Shown one piece after another: positions 1-9,794 of a stretch of DNA of 64,000 nt; the stretch's first letter is position 1; every line of letters starts with the position of its first letter. The stretch comes from Komagataeibacter sp. FNDCR2. Its GTDB lineage: Bacteria > Pseudomonadota > Alphaproteobacteria > Acetobacterales > Acetobacteraceae. The position numbers and the translations under genes were made by a program. Location: the NCBI RefSeq assembly GCF_021295395.1, contig NZ_JAIWOU010000001.1:2796001-2860000 (forward strand). Direction: 5' to 3'. The notes beneath the pieces were generated by a model, which was given only the letters and a program-made list of their open reading frames with translations, had not been told where the DNA came from and searched no databases.

Positions 1-96
1 AGCATCGAGGCGAATTCCGTCCACGGTTCCGACAGCCTTGAGAATGCGAAGAATGAGATCGCGTTCTTCTTCGCCGGCACCGAAATCCTGCCCTGA
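1..96 (+). CDS. ndk: Nucleoside diphosphate kinase, C-terminal end (partial)
   Basis: This is the last 31 codons of an open frame that enters from the left edge and stops at TGA 94-96. The visible peptide holds the Ndk active-site segment NSVHGSDS; in this family the His of HGSD is the phosphorylated catalytic residue. It is followed by the usual tail NEIAFFF-x-GTEIL. The enzyme transfers the gamma-phosphate between nucleoside triphosphates and diphosphates in the cytoplasm. The start lies outside the window. A strong terminator follows 50 bases downstream. Confidence 0.9.
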   Translation, partial: SIEANSVHGSDSLENAKNEIAFFFAGTEILP

Positions 97-145
97 TCCG
101 GGCGGACTGGATGCCGGGTGGGGTCTGTGGCCCCACCTCCGGACG

Positions 146-174
146 AAAAGCTGGCTTCGTGCCAGCTTTTTTTT
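146..174 (+). terminator. Rho-independent terminator of ndk
   Basis: A ten-base stem (AAAAGCTGGC, loop TTCGT, GCCAGCTTTT) runs straight into eight T residues. It lies 50 bases after the ndk stop and in front of the oppositely oriented purN. On the minus strand only four T residues follow, so any role in ending purMN transcription would be weaker. Confidence 0.9.
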
Positions 175-215
175 ATGCCGCCAGTTTTATGCCGCGCGCG
201 GTGGGAACACCCTTT

Positions 216-836
216 TCACACGGACAGCAGGCAGGTGGTTTCACACAGTTCGCGGGGGGCGTCAGGCGCCAGCATGCGCAGCAGGGCGGCGGGGTAGAGC
301 CTGTGTTCCTGCCGCAATACGCGCGCGGCCAGCATATCGGGCGTGTCACCCGCCAGCACGGGTACGGCCGCCTGTCCCAGTATCGGGCCTTCATCCATGC
401 CCTCGGTGACGAGATGCACGGTGCAGCCATGGATGCGCACCTGGCTTTCCAGCGCGCGTTCATGGGTGTGCAGCCCCGCGAAGGCAGGCAGCAGGCTGGG
501 ATGGATATTGAGCATCCGCCCCGCCCATGCGGTGGTCAGGAACGGCGTGAGCAGGCGCATGTAGCCCGCAAGGCAGACATATTCCACACCCGCCGCGCGT
601 AGGGCCGCGTCCAGCGCGCGCTCATGGGCTTCGCGGTCCTTGCGGTAGGGGCGGTGGTCGATGGCGCGTGCCTCCAGCCCCGCCGCGCGCGCGACCTCCA
701 GCCCCGGCGCATCGGGGTTGTTGCTCAGCACAAGGGCAATACGGGCCGGATAGTCGGGCCGCGCGCACGACTCGATCAGGGCGCGCATGTTGCTGCCACG
801 CCCGCTGATCAGGATCGCGATCGGTTTCTTTTCCAT
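216..836 (-). CDS. purN: Phosphoribosylglycinamide formyltransferase
   Basis: It transfers a formyl group from 10-formyltetrahydrofolate to GAR, the third step of de novo purine synthesis in the cytoplasm. At 206 residues it has the usual length of the 10-formyl-THF enzyme. Visible motifs are the phosphate-binding SGRGSN at residues 11-16 and the active-site segment NIHPSLLPAF with Asn110 and His112. The third catalytic residue is Asp148 in GMDEGP. The ATG at 836 was chosen because the family begins MxKKxIAILISG; the longer upstream frame is the purM shadow. It lies 10 bases after purM on the same strand, so the two form an operon that feeds the same pathway. Confidence 0.95.
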   Translation of the reverse strand: MEKKPIAILISGRGSNMRALIESCARPDYPARIALVLSNNPDAPGLEVARAAGLEARAIDHRPYRKDREAHERALDAALRAAGVEYVCLAGYMRLLTPFLTTAWAGRMLNIHPSLLPAFAGLHTHERALESQVRIHGCTVHLVTEGMDEGPILGQAAVPVLAGDTPDMLAARVLRQEHRLYPAALLRMLAPDAPRELCETTCLLSV

Positions 837-846
837 CGGGGCCGTA

Positions 847-1947
847 TCAGTCACGCAGCGCGGGCAGGCCGTCAAAGGCCAGCGTGGCCGGGCTGTCCGG
901 GGTTTCGGCCTGCGTGATCGCGCCGATGACAAAGGCCTGCTGCCCGCGGGCGGCAAGATGGGCAAGTGCCGCCGCGCTGTCGCGCACGACCAGAACCATG
1001 CCGATGCCGCAGTTGAAGACGCGCAGCATTTCCTCGGTCGTGACATTGCCCATGCTGGCCAGCCACTGGAACACGGGCGGGATGGGCCAGCTTGCCCCAT
1101 CGACCACGGCGCGCACGCCCTGTGGCAGCACGCGCGGCAGGTTGCCCGGCAGGCCGCCGCCGGTAATGTGCGCCGCCCCCATGAGCAGCCCGGCCCGGTG
1201 CAGGTCCAGAACGGGGTGAACGTAGAGTGTCGTGGGCGTCATCAGCGCCTCGCCCAGCGTCTGGCCATCGGCGAATGGGCAGGGGGCGTCCCATGCCAGC
1301 CCGCTGCGCGTGACAATGTTGCGCACAAGCGAGAAACCGTTGGAATGGACCCCGGCCGAAGGCAGGCCGATCAGCGTATCACCGGGCTGGATGGCGCCGG
1401 GCAGCAGCGCCGTGCGTTCGGCCGCCCCCACAGAGAAACCGGCCAGATCATAATGGCCGGGTGCGTACATGCCCGGCATTTCCGCCGTTTCGCCGCCCAC
1501 CAGCGCGCAGCCGGATCCGGCGCAGCCTTTCGCGATGCCGCGCACCACCTTGGCCGCGTCCTCGATGGAAAGCTTGCCCGTGGCGAAATAGTCCAGGAAG
1601 AACAGCGGGGTCGCCCCCTGCACCACCAGGTCGTTCACGCACATGGCGACAAGGTCGATGCCCACCGTCTCGTGCAGCCCGCTTTCAATGGCGATCATGA
1701 GCTTGGTGCCCACCCCATCGGTGCAGGAGACCAGGATGGGGTCGCTGAACCCGGCGGCCCTGAGGTCGAACAGCGCCCCGAACCCGCCAAGCCCGCCCAT
1801 GGTGCCGGGGCGGTCCGTCGCCTTCGCCGCGGGCTTGATGACCTCGACAAGCGCGTCACCCGCGGCAATGTCCACCCCGGCATCGCGGTAGGTGGCGCTT
1901 GGCGCGGTATCGGAGGGAGCGGTGGGCGGGCGTGGGGCGGACGTCAT
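847..1947 (-). CDS. purM: Phosphoribosylformylglycinamidine cyclo-ligase (AIR synthetase)
   Basis: It closes the imidazole ring of FGAM with ATP to give AIR, the fifth purine step. The 366-residue protein shows the family's opening YRDAGVDI and the Gly-rich [10 protein letters not shown] stretch. It also has SCTDGVGTK, the conserved VNDLVVQGA segment and [11 protein letters not shown], in the expected order. About 20 Pro/Ala/Thr-rich residues precede the conserved start, so a slightly later start cannot be excluded, although AAAGG lies nine bases before the chosen ATG. It is transcribed with purN and diverges from hdaA across about 160 bases. Confidence 0.95.
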   Translation of the reverse strand: MTSAPRPPTAPSDTAPSATYRDAGVDIAAGDALVEVIKPAAKATDRPGTMGGLGGFGALFDLRAAGFSDPILVSCTDGVGTKLMIAIESGLHETVGIDLVAMCVNDLVVQGATPLFFLDYFATGKLSIEDAAKVVRGIAKGCAGSGCALVGGETAEMPGMYAPGHYDLAGFSVGAAERTALLPGAIQPGDTLIGLPSAGVHSNGFSLVRNIVTRSGLAWDAPCPFADGQTLGEALMTPTTLYVHPVLDLHRAGLLMGAAHITGGGLPGNLPRVLPQGVRAVVDGASWPIPPVFQWLASMGNVTTEEMLRVFNCGIGMVLVVRDSAAALAHLAARGQQAFVIGAITQAETPDSPATLAFDGLPALRD

Positions 1948-2105
1948 GCGGCGGGCCTTTGTGTAATCAAACTATCACTTTCCCGGACTCCCGCGGGCAG
2001 GCTATGAAAACCACAGCACGGAACCGGGATCGAACGGACTTCCGGCTTTCTTTACGTCAAGGCGGGGCAACGCACAAAGCGGTGGTTGAGCGCACGAAGC
2101 TTAAA

Positions 2106-2843
2106 ATGGATGAAAACGCGGTTGCCGGCGCGATCGGGCAACTGGTGTTGCCGTTTGCCCACACGCCACGGTTCGCCGCCAGCGACTTCGTTTTTTCAGC
2201 CGCCAACGCGGCGGCGCGTAGCTGGCTGCTCGGCCCCACCCCATGGCCCGAGCGCAGGCTGGCGCTATGGGGGGCCGCGGGCACCGGCAAGACCCACCTG
2301 CTGGAAATATGGGCGGCCCGGCACGAGGCGCTGCTGCTGCACGGCAGCCGCCTGTCGCATGCCCATGTCGCGGCCCTGTTCACCGCGGGTGCCGGGGGCA
2401 GGCCCGTCATGGCGCTGGCGCTTGACGGGGCGGATGGCTGTGGCGATGAGCGTGCGCTCCTGCATCTGCTCAACACCGCGCGCGAACAGGGGATCGCCCT
2501 GCTTCTGGGGGGGCGCGAACCCCCGGCGCGCTGGCCCGTGGCGCTGCCTGACCTGGCCAGCCGGCTGCGGGCGACCATGGCGGTGGCCATACGCCAGCCG
2601 GGTGACGGGCTGTTGCGCGTGCTGCTGCTGCGGCTGCTGGCCGAGCGGCAGATCGTCGTGTCCCAGCCGGTGGTGGAGTGGCTGCTGCGCCGCCTGCCGC
2701 GCACCGCGCTGGCCATGCAGGAAGCCGCGCGCAGGCTGGACCATGCCGCCATGGCGGCGGGTGCGCCCGTTACGCGCGCCCTCGCCACGCAGGCGCTGGC
2801 GGACATGCTCCTGTCGGTGGACAGCATGGAGCCCGAAACATGA
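2106..2843 (+). CDS. hdaA: DnaA-related regulator of replication initiation (HdaA/Hda-like)
   Basis: This 245-residue protein is a DnaA-type AAA+ domain without the DNA-binding domain IV, the layout of Hda/HdaA. These proteins bind the beta clamp and stimulate ATP hydrolysis by DnaA to prevent re-initiation. Residues 12-17, QLVLPF, fit the clamp-binding motif found at the Hda N terminus. Walker A is GAAGTGKT at 56-63, and the Walker B region ALALDGAD is at 103-110. The ATG at 2106 was chosen because it places the clamp motif near the N terminus. The position beside purMN and ppk is one known for hdaA in other alphaproteobacteria. The Walker B is less acidic than usual (DGAD), as in Hda-type proteins. 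Confidence 0.85.
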   Translation: MDENAVAGAIGQLVLPFAHTPRFAASDFVFSAANAAARSWLLGPTPWPERRLALWGAAGTGKTHLLEIWAARHEALLLHGSRLSHAHVAALFTAGAGGRPVMALALDGADGCGDERALLHLLNTAREQGIALLLGGREPPARWPVALPDLASRLRATMAVAIRQPGDGLLRVLLLRLLAERQIVVSQPVVEWLLRRLPRTALAMQEAARRLDHAAMAAGAPVTRALATQALADMLLSVDSMEPET

Positions 2844-2943
2844 ACGGCCGCTGAACCACGCCTGCCTTCGGCGGCTCTGGCCAAGGGGTCCACCGCTGGC
2901 CTAGAGTCGCACCCAACCAAAGAAGACCACCCCGAACGGGAGA

Positions 2944-5211
2944 ATGAATCCATTGGCCAGAACGCCACGCCCCCCCACCGCCGCAGCACGAGCGCCGCGC
3001 CCCCGCAAGCGTGCCGCAACAGGGCGGCAGGTTGCGTTGCGCGAACCGGCCGAGCCGTTGCCCGACGCCACATCGCCCGCGCGGTTCATCAACCGCGAAC
3101 TGTCATGGCTCGATTTCAACCAGCGCGTGGTGGATGAGGCCGACAACCCCCGCAACCCCCTGCTGGAACGGGTGCGTTTCCTGTCGATCAGCGCCAGCAA
3201 CCTTGATGAATTCTATTCCGTGCGCATCGCGGGGCTGGTGGGGCAGGTGCGCGAGGGGCTGGTCAAGACCTCGCCCGACGGGCTGACCCCCCAGCAGCAG
3301 CTTGCCGCCGTGCGTGAGCGCACGGGGCGGCTGTTGCAGGAACAGCAGCGCATCTGGCGCGATCTCCAGCGCGAACTCGAGGCCGCGGGCATCGTGGTGT
3401 GCGATGAGGTCTCCTTCACCCCCGAGGAACAGGCCTGGCTGGAAAACTGCTTCATGGAGCGCGTGTTTCCCGTTCTGACGCCGCTGGCCATCGATCCCGC
3501 GCATCCGCTGCCGTTCATTCCCAACATGGGCATCGCGCAGGCGCTGCGGCTCATGAACGCCACAAGCGGGCAGTTCGTGATGGAGGCCCTGATCCTGCTG
3601 CCCGCGCGGATCGAACGCTTCATCCGGCTGCCCGCCGCCCTGTCCCCACCGGGGGTGACGCGCTTCATCCTGCTCGAGCGGCTGATTGTCATGTGCATTG
3701 ACCGGCTGTTCCCCGGCCTTGTGGCGGGGGAATGGGGGGTGATGCGCGTGGTGCGCGATACGGATGTGGAATTCGAGGATGAGGCCGAGGACCTGGTCCG
3801 CTCCTACGAATCGGCCCTCAAGCGCCGCAGGCGCGGCGTGGTGATCCATCTCGACATCGAATCCCGCATGCCCGAGGATCTGGCCCGCTCCATGGCGGAT
3901 GACCTGGCCCCGCCACCCGATGAGGTTTTTGTCCAGTCCGGGCTGATCGGGGTGGTCGATCTCAAGCAGCTTATCGTCGATGACCGGCCCGACCTGCTGT
4001 TCCCCGCCTATACCCCGCGCTTTCCCGAACGGATCGTCGATTGCGGGGGGGACTGCTTCGCCGCCATCCGCGCGCGCGACATGATCGTCCACCACCCGTT
4101 TGAAAGCTTTGACGTGGTGGTGCAGTTCCTGCGGCAGGCGGCACTTGACCCCGCCGTGGTGGCGATCAAGCAGACGCTGTACCGCACATCGCGCGACAGC
4201 CCCATCGTCAAGGCGCTGATCGAGGCGGCCGAGGCGGGCAAGGCCGTGACCGCCATGGTCGAGCTGCGCGCCCGCTTTGACGAGGAGGCGAACATCCGCC
4301 TGGCCCGCGTGCTCGAAGCGGCCGGGGTGCAGGTGGTCTTCGGTTTTTCCGACCTCAAGACCCATGCCAAGCTCAGCCTCGTGGTGCGGCGTGAAGGGAC
4401 GACCCTGCGTTCCTACGCCCATTTTGGCACGGGCAACTACCACCCCATTACGGCGCGGATCTATACGGATCTATCGTTTTTCACCTGCAACCCGGAACTG
4501 GCGCGCGATTCGGCGCGGCTGTTCAATTACATGACCGGCTACGCCATGCCCGCCCGAATGGAGGCGATCGCGTTTTCGCCCGTCACCATCCGCCGCACGC
4601 TGGAAGACCTGATCGCGGGCGAGATCGCGCACGCGCAGGCGGGCCGGCCGGGGCAGATATGGCTCAAGATGAACTCGCTGGTCGATCCCGACCTGATCGA
4701 CCGGCTTTACGCCGCGTCGTGCGCGGGGGTGCGGGTGACGGCGGTGGTGCGCGGCATCTGCTGCCTGCGGCCCGGTGTTCCGGGCCTGTCGGAGAACATC
4801 AAGGTCAAGTCGATTGTCGGGCGCTTTCTGGAACACGCCCGTATCTATGCCTTTGGCGACGGGCACCGTCTTCCGTCCAAGCAGGCGAAACTGTACATCT
4901 CCTCGGCGGACTGGATGCAGCGCAACATGGACTGGCGGGTGGAAAGCATGGTGCCCATGCTCGACCCGCAGGTGCATGCCCGTGTGCTGGACCAGATCAT
5001 GATGATTGACCTCAAGGACAACCTTCAGTCATGGATTCTACAACGTAACGGTGTCTGGCGGCGACTGGAGCCGGGGCGGAGGCCGTTTTCATCGCATGAA
5101 TATTTCATGGAGCATCCGGGCTACCCGGGGCGTGGTGCGAGCGGGGGGGAAGCGCCCATACGGGTCAGTGCGTCCCAGCCCTGGCATGCGGAACCGATCA
5201 TTGAGGACTGA
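2944..5211 (+). CDS. ppk: Polyphosphate kinase 1
   Basis: It polymerises the gamma-phosphate of ATP into inorganic polyphosphate and works in reverse as well. The 755-residue length matches PPK1 with all four domains. The N-terminal signature [15 protein letters not shown] is at about residues 50-64. The phosphorylated His of the PLD-like core lies in KTHAKLSL (His474), and the second active-site His is in [10 protein letters not shown] (His493). About 45 residues of Pro/Ala/Arg-rich sequence precede the conserved domain. The next gene, 33 bases on, is the polyphosphate-degrading ppx, so synthesis and breakdown are co-encoded. Confidence 0.95.
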   Translation: MNPLARTPRPPTAAARAPRPRKRAATGRQVALREPAEPLPDATSPARFINRELSWLDFNQRVVDEADNPRNPLLERVRFLSISASNLDEFYSVRIAGLVGQVREGLVKTSPDGLTPQQQLAAVRERTGRLLQEQQRIWRDLQRELEAAGIVVCDEVSFTPEEQAWLENCFMERVFPVLTPLAIDPAHPLPFIPNMGIAQALRLMNATSGQFVMEALILLPARIERFIRLPAALSPPGVTRFILLERLIVMCIDRLFPGLVAGEWGVMRVVRDTDVEFEDEAEDLVRSYESALKRRRRGVVIHLDIESRMPEDLARSMADDLAPPPDEVFVQSGLIGVVDLKQLIVDDRPDLLFPAYTPRFPERIVDCGGDCFAAIRARDMIVHHPFESFDVVVQFLRQAALDPAVVAIKQTLYRTSRDSPIVKALIEAAEAGKAVTAMVELRARFDEEANIRLARVLEAAGVQVVFGFSDLKTHAKLSLVVRREGTTLRSYAHFGTGNYHPITARIYTDLSFFTCNPELARDSARLFNYMTGYAMPARMEAIAFSPVTIRRTLEDLIAGEIAHAQAGRPGQIWLKMNSLVDPDLIDRLYAASCAGVRVTAVVRGICCLRPGVPGLSENIKVKSIVGRFLEHARIYAFGDGHRLPSKQAKLYISSADWMQRNMDWRVESMVPMLDPQVHARVLDQIMMIDLKDNLQSWILQRNGVWRRLEPGRRPFSSHEYFMEHPGYPGRGASGGEAPIRVSASQPWHAEPIIED

Positions 5212-5244
5212 GGATTACAGCATGGATGCGCGGGCGGGTAACAT

Positions 5245-6741
5245 ATGGGGCTGGATGTGACAGGTTCTGGCGGGTTCCGCCGCTCGGCGGTGATAGATTT
5301 AGGCTCCAATTCCGTCCGCCTTGTGGTGTTTGACGGCATTTCGCGTAATCCGATGCCCATCTTTAATGAAAAAGTGGTCCTGCGCCTTGGCCGCGGGCTG
5401 AACGCGACGGGCCACCTGAACGAGGAAGCCGTGCCGCTGGCCATGGAGGTCATGGCCCGCTTCAACGCCATCGCGCGCGGGATGGAGGCAAGCCCGTTCG
5501 AGGTGCTGGCCACCGCCGCCGTGCGCGACGCCACCAATGGCCCGGAATTCGTGGCGGGCCTGAAATCACGCCTGCCCGGCGTGCCGATCCGTATCCTGAG
5601 CGGGGAGGAGGAAGCGGATTATTCCGCCACCGGCGTGCTGTGCGGCATACCGGACGCCAACGGGCTGGTGGCGGATATCGGCGGTGGTTCGCTGGAACTG
5701 ATCCGGCTGGAAAACGGACGCAAGCTCAACGCCTGCACCCTGCCGCTGGGGGTGATCCGGCTCAATGAGCGCGCGGGCGGCGATCTGGCCCGCGCGCGCG
5801 CGCTGACGGATGAGGACCTGGCCCGCGTGGGCTGGCTGGACGATGTGCGCGGGCAGGATCTCTATCTGGTGGGGGGCGCGTTCCGTGCGCTGGCGCGCAT
5901 GCAGATCGTGCGCACGGGCTATCCGCTCAATATCGTGCATCTGTACCGGCTCAACCCCGATACCGCGCGCGAAATGGCGGACTGGATCGTGGGCGCGGGC
6001 AAGCGTTCGCTCGAGCGTCTGCCCGGCGTGCCGCGCAAGCGGCTGGAAGATGCGCCTTTCGCCGCCACCGTGCTGCGCCGGCTCATGCGGCGCACGCAGT
6101 CGGTGGGGCTGGTCTTCTGTGTCGATGGCCTGCGTGAGGGATGGTACATGCGCAACGTCGCCGCCAGCGTGGCGGGCAACGACGCGCAGGAAGCGGTCGC
6201 GCGTGAAATGTGCGGCATGCTGGGGCGCAGCATGACCCTGCCGGTGCGGCTGGCGGACTGGACGGCCCCCCTTTTCCCCGATGAGGGGCAGGTCGCCCGG
6301 CAGTTGCGCGCCGTGGCGTGCTGGCTGTCGGATGTCGGCGCGCATGACCACCCGGAATACCGGGCCGAACAGACCTACCTGCGTATCCTGCGCATGCAGG
6401 GGGTGGGCTTTACCCATCAGGCGCGGGCCTTCCTGTCGCTTACGCTTGCGGTGCGGTATGGGGCCGACCTGTCGGTGGCCTATCTCCAGCCCTCCCGGCA
6501 ACTGCTCGATCAGGTACAGTTCGCGCGCGCCGTGGCGTTGGGGCAGGCCCTGCGGCTGGCCTATACCGTAAGCGGCGGGACCGAGGCGCTGCTGGATGGC
6601 ACGCGGCTGGAATGTGAGGGCGGCACCGTCTCGCTTCATTTCGCGCCGGGGCGCGATGTCGTGCAGGGGGAAAGCGTGCGCCGCAGGCTGGAACGCCTGG
6701 GCGGCGCGCTGGGCATGGCCGTCAGGATCCGTGATCACTGA
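5245..6741 (+). CDS. ppx: Exopolyphosphatase (Ppx/GppA family)
   Basis: It releases orthophosphate from polyphosphate chain ends; GppA-type members also convert pppGpp to ppGpp. The 498-residue protein opens with the ASKHA phosphate-binding motif AVIDLGSNSVRLVVFDG. The family's LSGEEEADYSATG segment and the second phosphate loop ADIGGGSLELI follow. The C-terminal half matches the helical HD-like extension of longer Ppx proteins. It is 33 bases downstream of ppk on the same strand, and the pairing argues for Ppx rather than a dedicated GppA. Confidence 0.92.
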   Translation: MGLDVTGSGGFRRSAVIDLGSNSVRLVVFDGISRNPMPIFNEKVVLRLGRGLNATGHLNEEAVPLAMEVMARFNAIARGMEASPFEVLATAAVRDATNGPEFVAGLKSRLPGVPIRILSGEEEADYSATGVLCGIPDANGLVADIGGGSLELIRLENGRKLNACTLPLGVIRLNERAGGDLARARALTDEDLARVGWLDDVRGQDLYLVGGAFRALARMQIVRTGYPLNIVHLYRLNPDTAREMADWIVGAGKRSLERLPGVPRKRLEDAPFAATVLRRLMRRTQSVGLVFCVDGLREGWYMRNVAASVAGNDAQEAVAREMCGMLGRSMTLPVRLADWTAPLFPDEGQVARQLRAVACWLSDVGAHDHPEYRAEQTYLRILRMQGVGFTHQARAFLSLTLAVRYGADLSVAYLQPSRQLLDQVQFARAVALGQALRLAYTVSGGTEALLDGTRLECEGGTVSLHFAPGRDVVQGESVRRRLERLGGALGMAVRIRDH

Positions 6742-6787
6742 ACGGACCGGGACTGGCGAAGCATAAATGGGCATACGGCATGGACAT

Positions 6788-8137
6788 ATGCGTGATCTGC
6801 TCCTGATCCGTGGCGGCACGGTCGTCACGGGGCAGGCCAGCCTGTGCGTGGATGTACTGTGTGGCGGGGTGGGAGAGATTCTGGCGGTCGGACCGGATCT
6901 TGAAACGCCCGTGGGCTGCACGGTCATCGATGCTGGCGGCCTGCTGGTCATGCCCGGCGGCGTGGACCCGCTGACCGGTATCGGGGCGGATGCGGCAGGC
7001 TTCACCCGCAGCGCCGAGGCGCTGGCGGGCGGCACGACCACCCTTCTCGATGTCATGCGGCCCGGGGGCGACCTGGCCACGGCGTGGCGCGACTGGTGGC
7101 ACGCGGCCCGGCAGGCCCATACGGATGTGGGGCTGCACATGCTGCTGCCCGATGCCTCGGCGCCCGTCCTTCACGCCATGGGGGGGCTGGTGGCGCGGCA
7201 TGGTGTCAATTCCTTTCGCCTGTCCATGGCGGCGGGACTGGAGGATGGCGCGATCCTGCGGATTGTCGGCCACGCCGCCGAACTGGGCGCCCTGTGCGTG
7301 ATCGAGGCCCAGAACGCGCAGGCCATGGCGTGCCTGCGCGCGGAACTGGAGCAGGCCGGAATTACAGGGGGGGAAGCCTGCCTGTTCGCCGCCCCCCCAC
7401 CCGTGGAGGCCGAAGCGACGAACCGCGCCATCATGCTGGCGGGATTGCGCGGCGCGCCGGTGCAGGTCGGCCCGGTTTCCACCAGCGGCGCGGTGGCCGC
7501 CCTTGCCGCCGCCCGCCTGCGCGGCCAGCGTGTGGACGGGCATGTGCTCGCCGCGCATCTGGTGCTGGATGAAGCCGTGTACGACCCCGATGGCGACGCC
7601 CATGACCCCTACATCACCGTGCCGCCATTTCGTGACGGCAGCCACCGCCATGCGCTGTGGGGGGCGCTGGTTTCGGGTAATCTGGGCATGGTCGCCAGCG
7701 GTTTTTCCCCCACCGGACAGGGGGCGGGACTGGCGGACGGGCTTGCGCAACGCATGCGCGTGGTCTGGCGGCACGGCGTGCAGTCGGGACTGCTGACGGC
7801 GGAGGAATTCGTTTATGTCACGGCGGAGGCCGCGGCCCGGGCCTTCAACATCTACCCGCGCAAGGGGGCGATCATGCCCGGCGCGGATGCGGATCTCGTC
7901 CTGTGGGATCCCGATGCGGTGGAAACCAGCCCGGCGGATGCGGGCGGCCTGTACGCGGGCGTTACGCTGGGGGGGCGGGCCGTGCAGGTCCTGCGCGGCG
8001 GCGTAACGGTGTGGAAAGACGGTGCGCTGTGCGCGGCGGGGGGGCATGGGGCCTATGTGCCGCGCCCGGCTTTCCGCCCTGCGCTGTCGGCGCGCATGCG
8101 GCACGCGGCGCGGCTTTCGGAACGTGTGGGGCGTTAA
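6788..8137 (+). CDS. Catalytically dead hydantoinase/dihydropyrimidinase-family protein
   Basis: The fold signatures of D-hydantoinases are all present over 449 residues: GGTTTLLDV, PPFRDGSHRHALWGAL and FNIYPRKGAIMPGADADLVLWDP. The metal centre, however, is gone. The usual DPHxH is DPLTG (Leu62, Gly64). The carboxylated Lys of SFK is Arg144. The metal His of the AHxEN segment is Glu173, the VVHLS His is Pro229, and the TDH Asp is Gly305. The frame is intact, so this looks like a maintained pseudoenzyme rather than a decaying gene. Animal CRMPs are a known precedent in the family. It sits 46 bases after ppx (25 with the earlier start) and before xdhA. The ATG at 6788 matches the family start; 6767 is an alternative. 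The role is unknown. Confidence 0.8.
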   Translation: MRDLLLIRGGTVVTGQASLCVDVLCGGVGEILAVGPDLETPVGCTVIDAGGLLVMPGGVDPLTGIGADAAGFTRSAEALAGGTTTLLDVMRPGGDLATAWRDWWHAARQAHTDVGLHMLLPDASAPVLHAMGGLVARHGVNSFRLSMAAGLEDGAILRIVGHAAELGALCVIEAQNAQAMACLRAELEQAGITGGEACLFAAPPPVEAEATNRAIMLAGLRGAPVQVGPVSTSGAVAALAAARLRGQRVDGHVLAAHLVLDEAVYDPDGDAHDPYITVPPFRDGSHRHALWGALVSGNLGMVASGFSPTGQGAGLADGLAQRMRVVWRHGVQSGLLTAEEFVYVTAEAAARAFNIYPRKGAIMPGADADLVLWDPDAVETSPADAGGLYAGVTLGGRAVQVLRGGVTVWKDGALCAAGGHGAYVPRPAFRPALSARMRHAARLSERVGR

Positions 8138-8161
8138 TAACGTACCATTCCGGTTCTGATT

Positions 8162-8189
8162 TTGACTTCCGTTCATCCAAGGTGACAAT
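8162..8189 (+). promoter_or_regulatory. Candidate sigma-70 promoter of the xanthine dehydrogenase operon
   Basis: TTGACT at 8162-8167 and GACAAT at 8184-8189 are separated by 16 bases in the only sizeable gap before xdhA. Transcription would begin near 8196, upstream of both possible xdhA starts. The match is reasonable but rests on pattern alone. Confidence 0.4.
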
Positions 8190-8222
8190 GTAGGATTGCG
8201 TCCCATATACAGGGACAACACG

Positions 8223-9794
8223 ATGGAATGGCTGTTCCGGCTGTCTGCCTTGAGGGGGGTGAGGCAGTCCGTAGCCACGATAGAGGGAACAGATTTGACG
8301 GGGATCAGAAACGACATCCGTTTCTATGTCGGAAACGAATGCCATACGCTGGCGCATATCGCGCCAACACGCACGCTGCTGGACTGGCTGCGTGAGGAAC
8401 GCGGCCTGACCGGCACCAAGGAAGGCTGTAACGAAGGTGATTGCGGCGCCTGCACGGTGCTGGTGGTCCGGCTGGAGGGTGAGCGGCTGGTCTGGCGCGC
8501 GGTCAACGCCTGCATCCAGTTCGTTTCCATGCTCGATGGCGCGCAGGTCCTGACGATCGAGGACATGCGCGCCCCCGATGGCACGCTGCACCCGGTGCAG
8601 CAGGCCATGGTTGACCAGCATGGTTCGCAATGCGGCTTCTGCACGCCGGGCTTTGTCATGTCCATGGTCGCGGGCCGCAAGGCGGATGGGCTGGCGCAGG
8701 ACGAACGCCATATTGACGACATGCTGGCGGGCAACCTGTGCCGCTGCACGGGGTACGCGCCGATCGTGCGCGCCATGCGGCAGGCCATGCAGGCCGGCCC
8801 CGACCATTTCGACGCCATGGCGCACGACATGGCCGAACGCCTGCGCCAGTTGCGTGACGGGGCCAGCGTGGAGATCAGCGGGCCCGCGGGCCGCCTGACA
8901 ATCCCGGCCACGTCGGATGCGCTGGCCAGCACCCTCATGACGCATCCCGATGCCCGCATCGTGGCGGGGGCCACGGATGTCGGGCTGTGGGTGACCAAGG
9001 GATTGCGCGACCTGCCGCATCTCGTCCCGATCGGCCAGATCGCGGATCTGCGCCGCATCACGCGGGGCGCGGACGCACTGTATATCGGCGCGGCCGTGAC
9101 ATGGCAGGAAGCCCGGGCCGCATTGCGCGACATCCTGCCCCAGCCCGATGAGGAAGTGATCCGCCGCATCGGCTCGGTGCAGGTGCGCAACGCCGGAACC
9201 GTGTGTGGCAATATCGCCAACGGATCCCCCATTGGCGATGGGCCACCGCTGCTGATCGCGGCGGATGCGCGGCTGCACCTGCGCCGTGGCGACGTGCGGC
9301 GCACCATCGCGCTGGAAGATTTCTTTGTCGATTATGGCAGGCAGGACCGTGCGCCCGGTGAGTTCGTGGAAGGTATCAGCATTCCGCTGCCCGGGCCCGC
9401 GACCGTTATCCGTGCGTGGAAAATCTCCAAGCGGTTCGACCAGGATATTTCCGCCGTCCTGGGGGCGTTCTCGCTCACCCTCACGCCCGATGGCACCATT
9501 ACCCGCGCGCGGGTGGCCTTTGGCGGCATGGCGGCGACGCCGCGCCGCGCGCCGCGCACCGAAGCCGCGCTGGAAGGCCATGAATGGAACGCGGCCACGC
9601 TGGAAGCCGCCCGGCAGGCGATAATGGAGGATTTCGCCCCCATTACCGACATGCGGGCAAGTGACTGGTACCGCCGTACCATCGCCGCCAATCTGCTGAC
9701 CCGGCTTTATGCCGATTGCGGGCCGGAGGGCGCGCGCGCGCCGATCAGCGTGCATGCCGCCTGCACCGCCGCCGGAGAACACGCCCATGGCTGA
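8223..9794 (+). CDS. xdhA: Xanthine dehydrogenase, iron-sulfur/FAD subunit
   Basis: This is the small subunit of bacterial XDH, which passes electrons from the molybdenum centre through two [2Fe-2S] clusters to FAD and NAD. The plant-type ferredoxin motif GCNEGDCGACT holds Cys69, Cys74 and Cys77, with a fourth Cys in VNACIQF. The second cluster motif is QCGFCTPGF followed by GNLCRCTGY. The FAD domain carries IVAGATDVGLW and RNAGTVCGNIANGSPIGDGPP. The ATG at 8223 follows AGGGA with a seven-base gap. A TTG at 8295 after GAGGGAA would start flush with the ferredoxin domain (499 residues) and is a serious alternative. It overlaps xdhB by eight bases. Confidence 0.93.
   Translation: MEWLFRLSALRGVRQSVATIEGTDLTGIRNDIRFYVGNECHTLAHIAPTRTLLDWLREERGLTGTKEGCNEGDCGACTVLVVRLEGERLVWRAVNACIQFVSMLDGAQVLTIEDMRAPDGTLHPVQQAMVDQHGSQCGFCTPGFVMSMVAGRKADGLAQDERHIDDMLAGNLCRCTGYAPIVRAMRQAMQAGPDHFDAMAHDMAERLRQLRDGASVEISGPAGRLTIPATSDALASTLMTHPDARIVAGATDVGLWVTKGLRDLPHLVPIGQIADLRRITRGADALYIGAAVTWQEARAALRDILPQPDEEVIRRIGSVQVRNAGTVCGNIANGSPIGDGPPLLIAADARLHLRRGDVRRTIALEDFFVDYGRQDRAPGEFVEGISIPLPGPATVIRAWKISKRFDQDISAVLGAFSLTLTPDGTITRARVAFGGMAATPRRAPRTEAALEGHEWNAATLEAARQAIMEDFAPITDMRASDWYRRTIAANLLTRLYADCGPEGARAPISVHAACTAAGEHAHG

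Noticed and set aside
3103..4443. Long minus-strand frame inside ppk
   Set aside because: It is antisense to a fully conserved kinase domain and has no independent motif or ribosome site.
6767..8137. Reading the hydantoinase-like gene as the pathway's allantoinase
   Set aside because: All metal ligands are replaced, and a PuuE-type allantoinase is encoded at 21342-22253.
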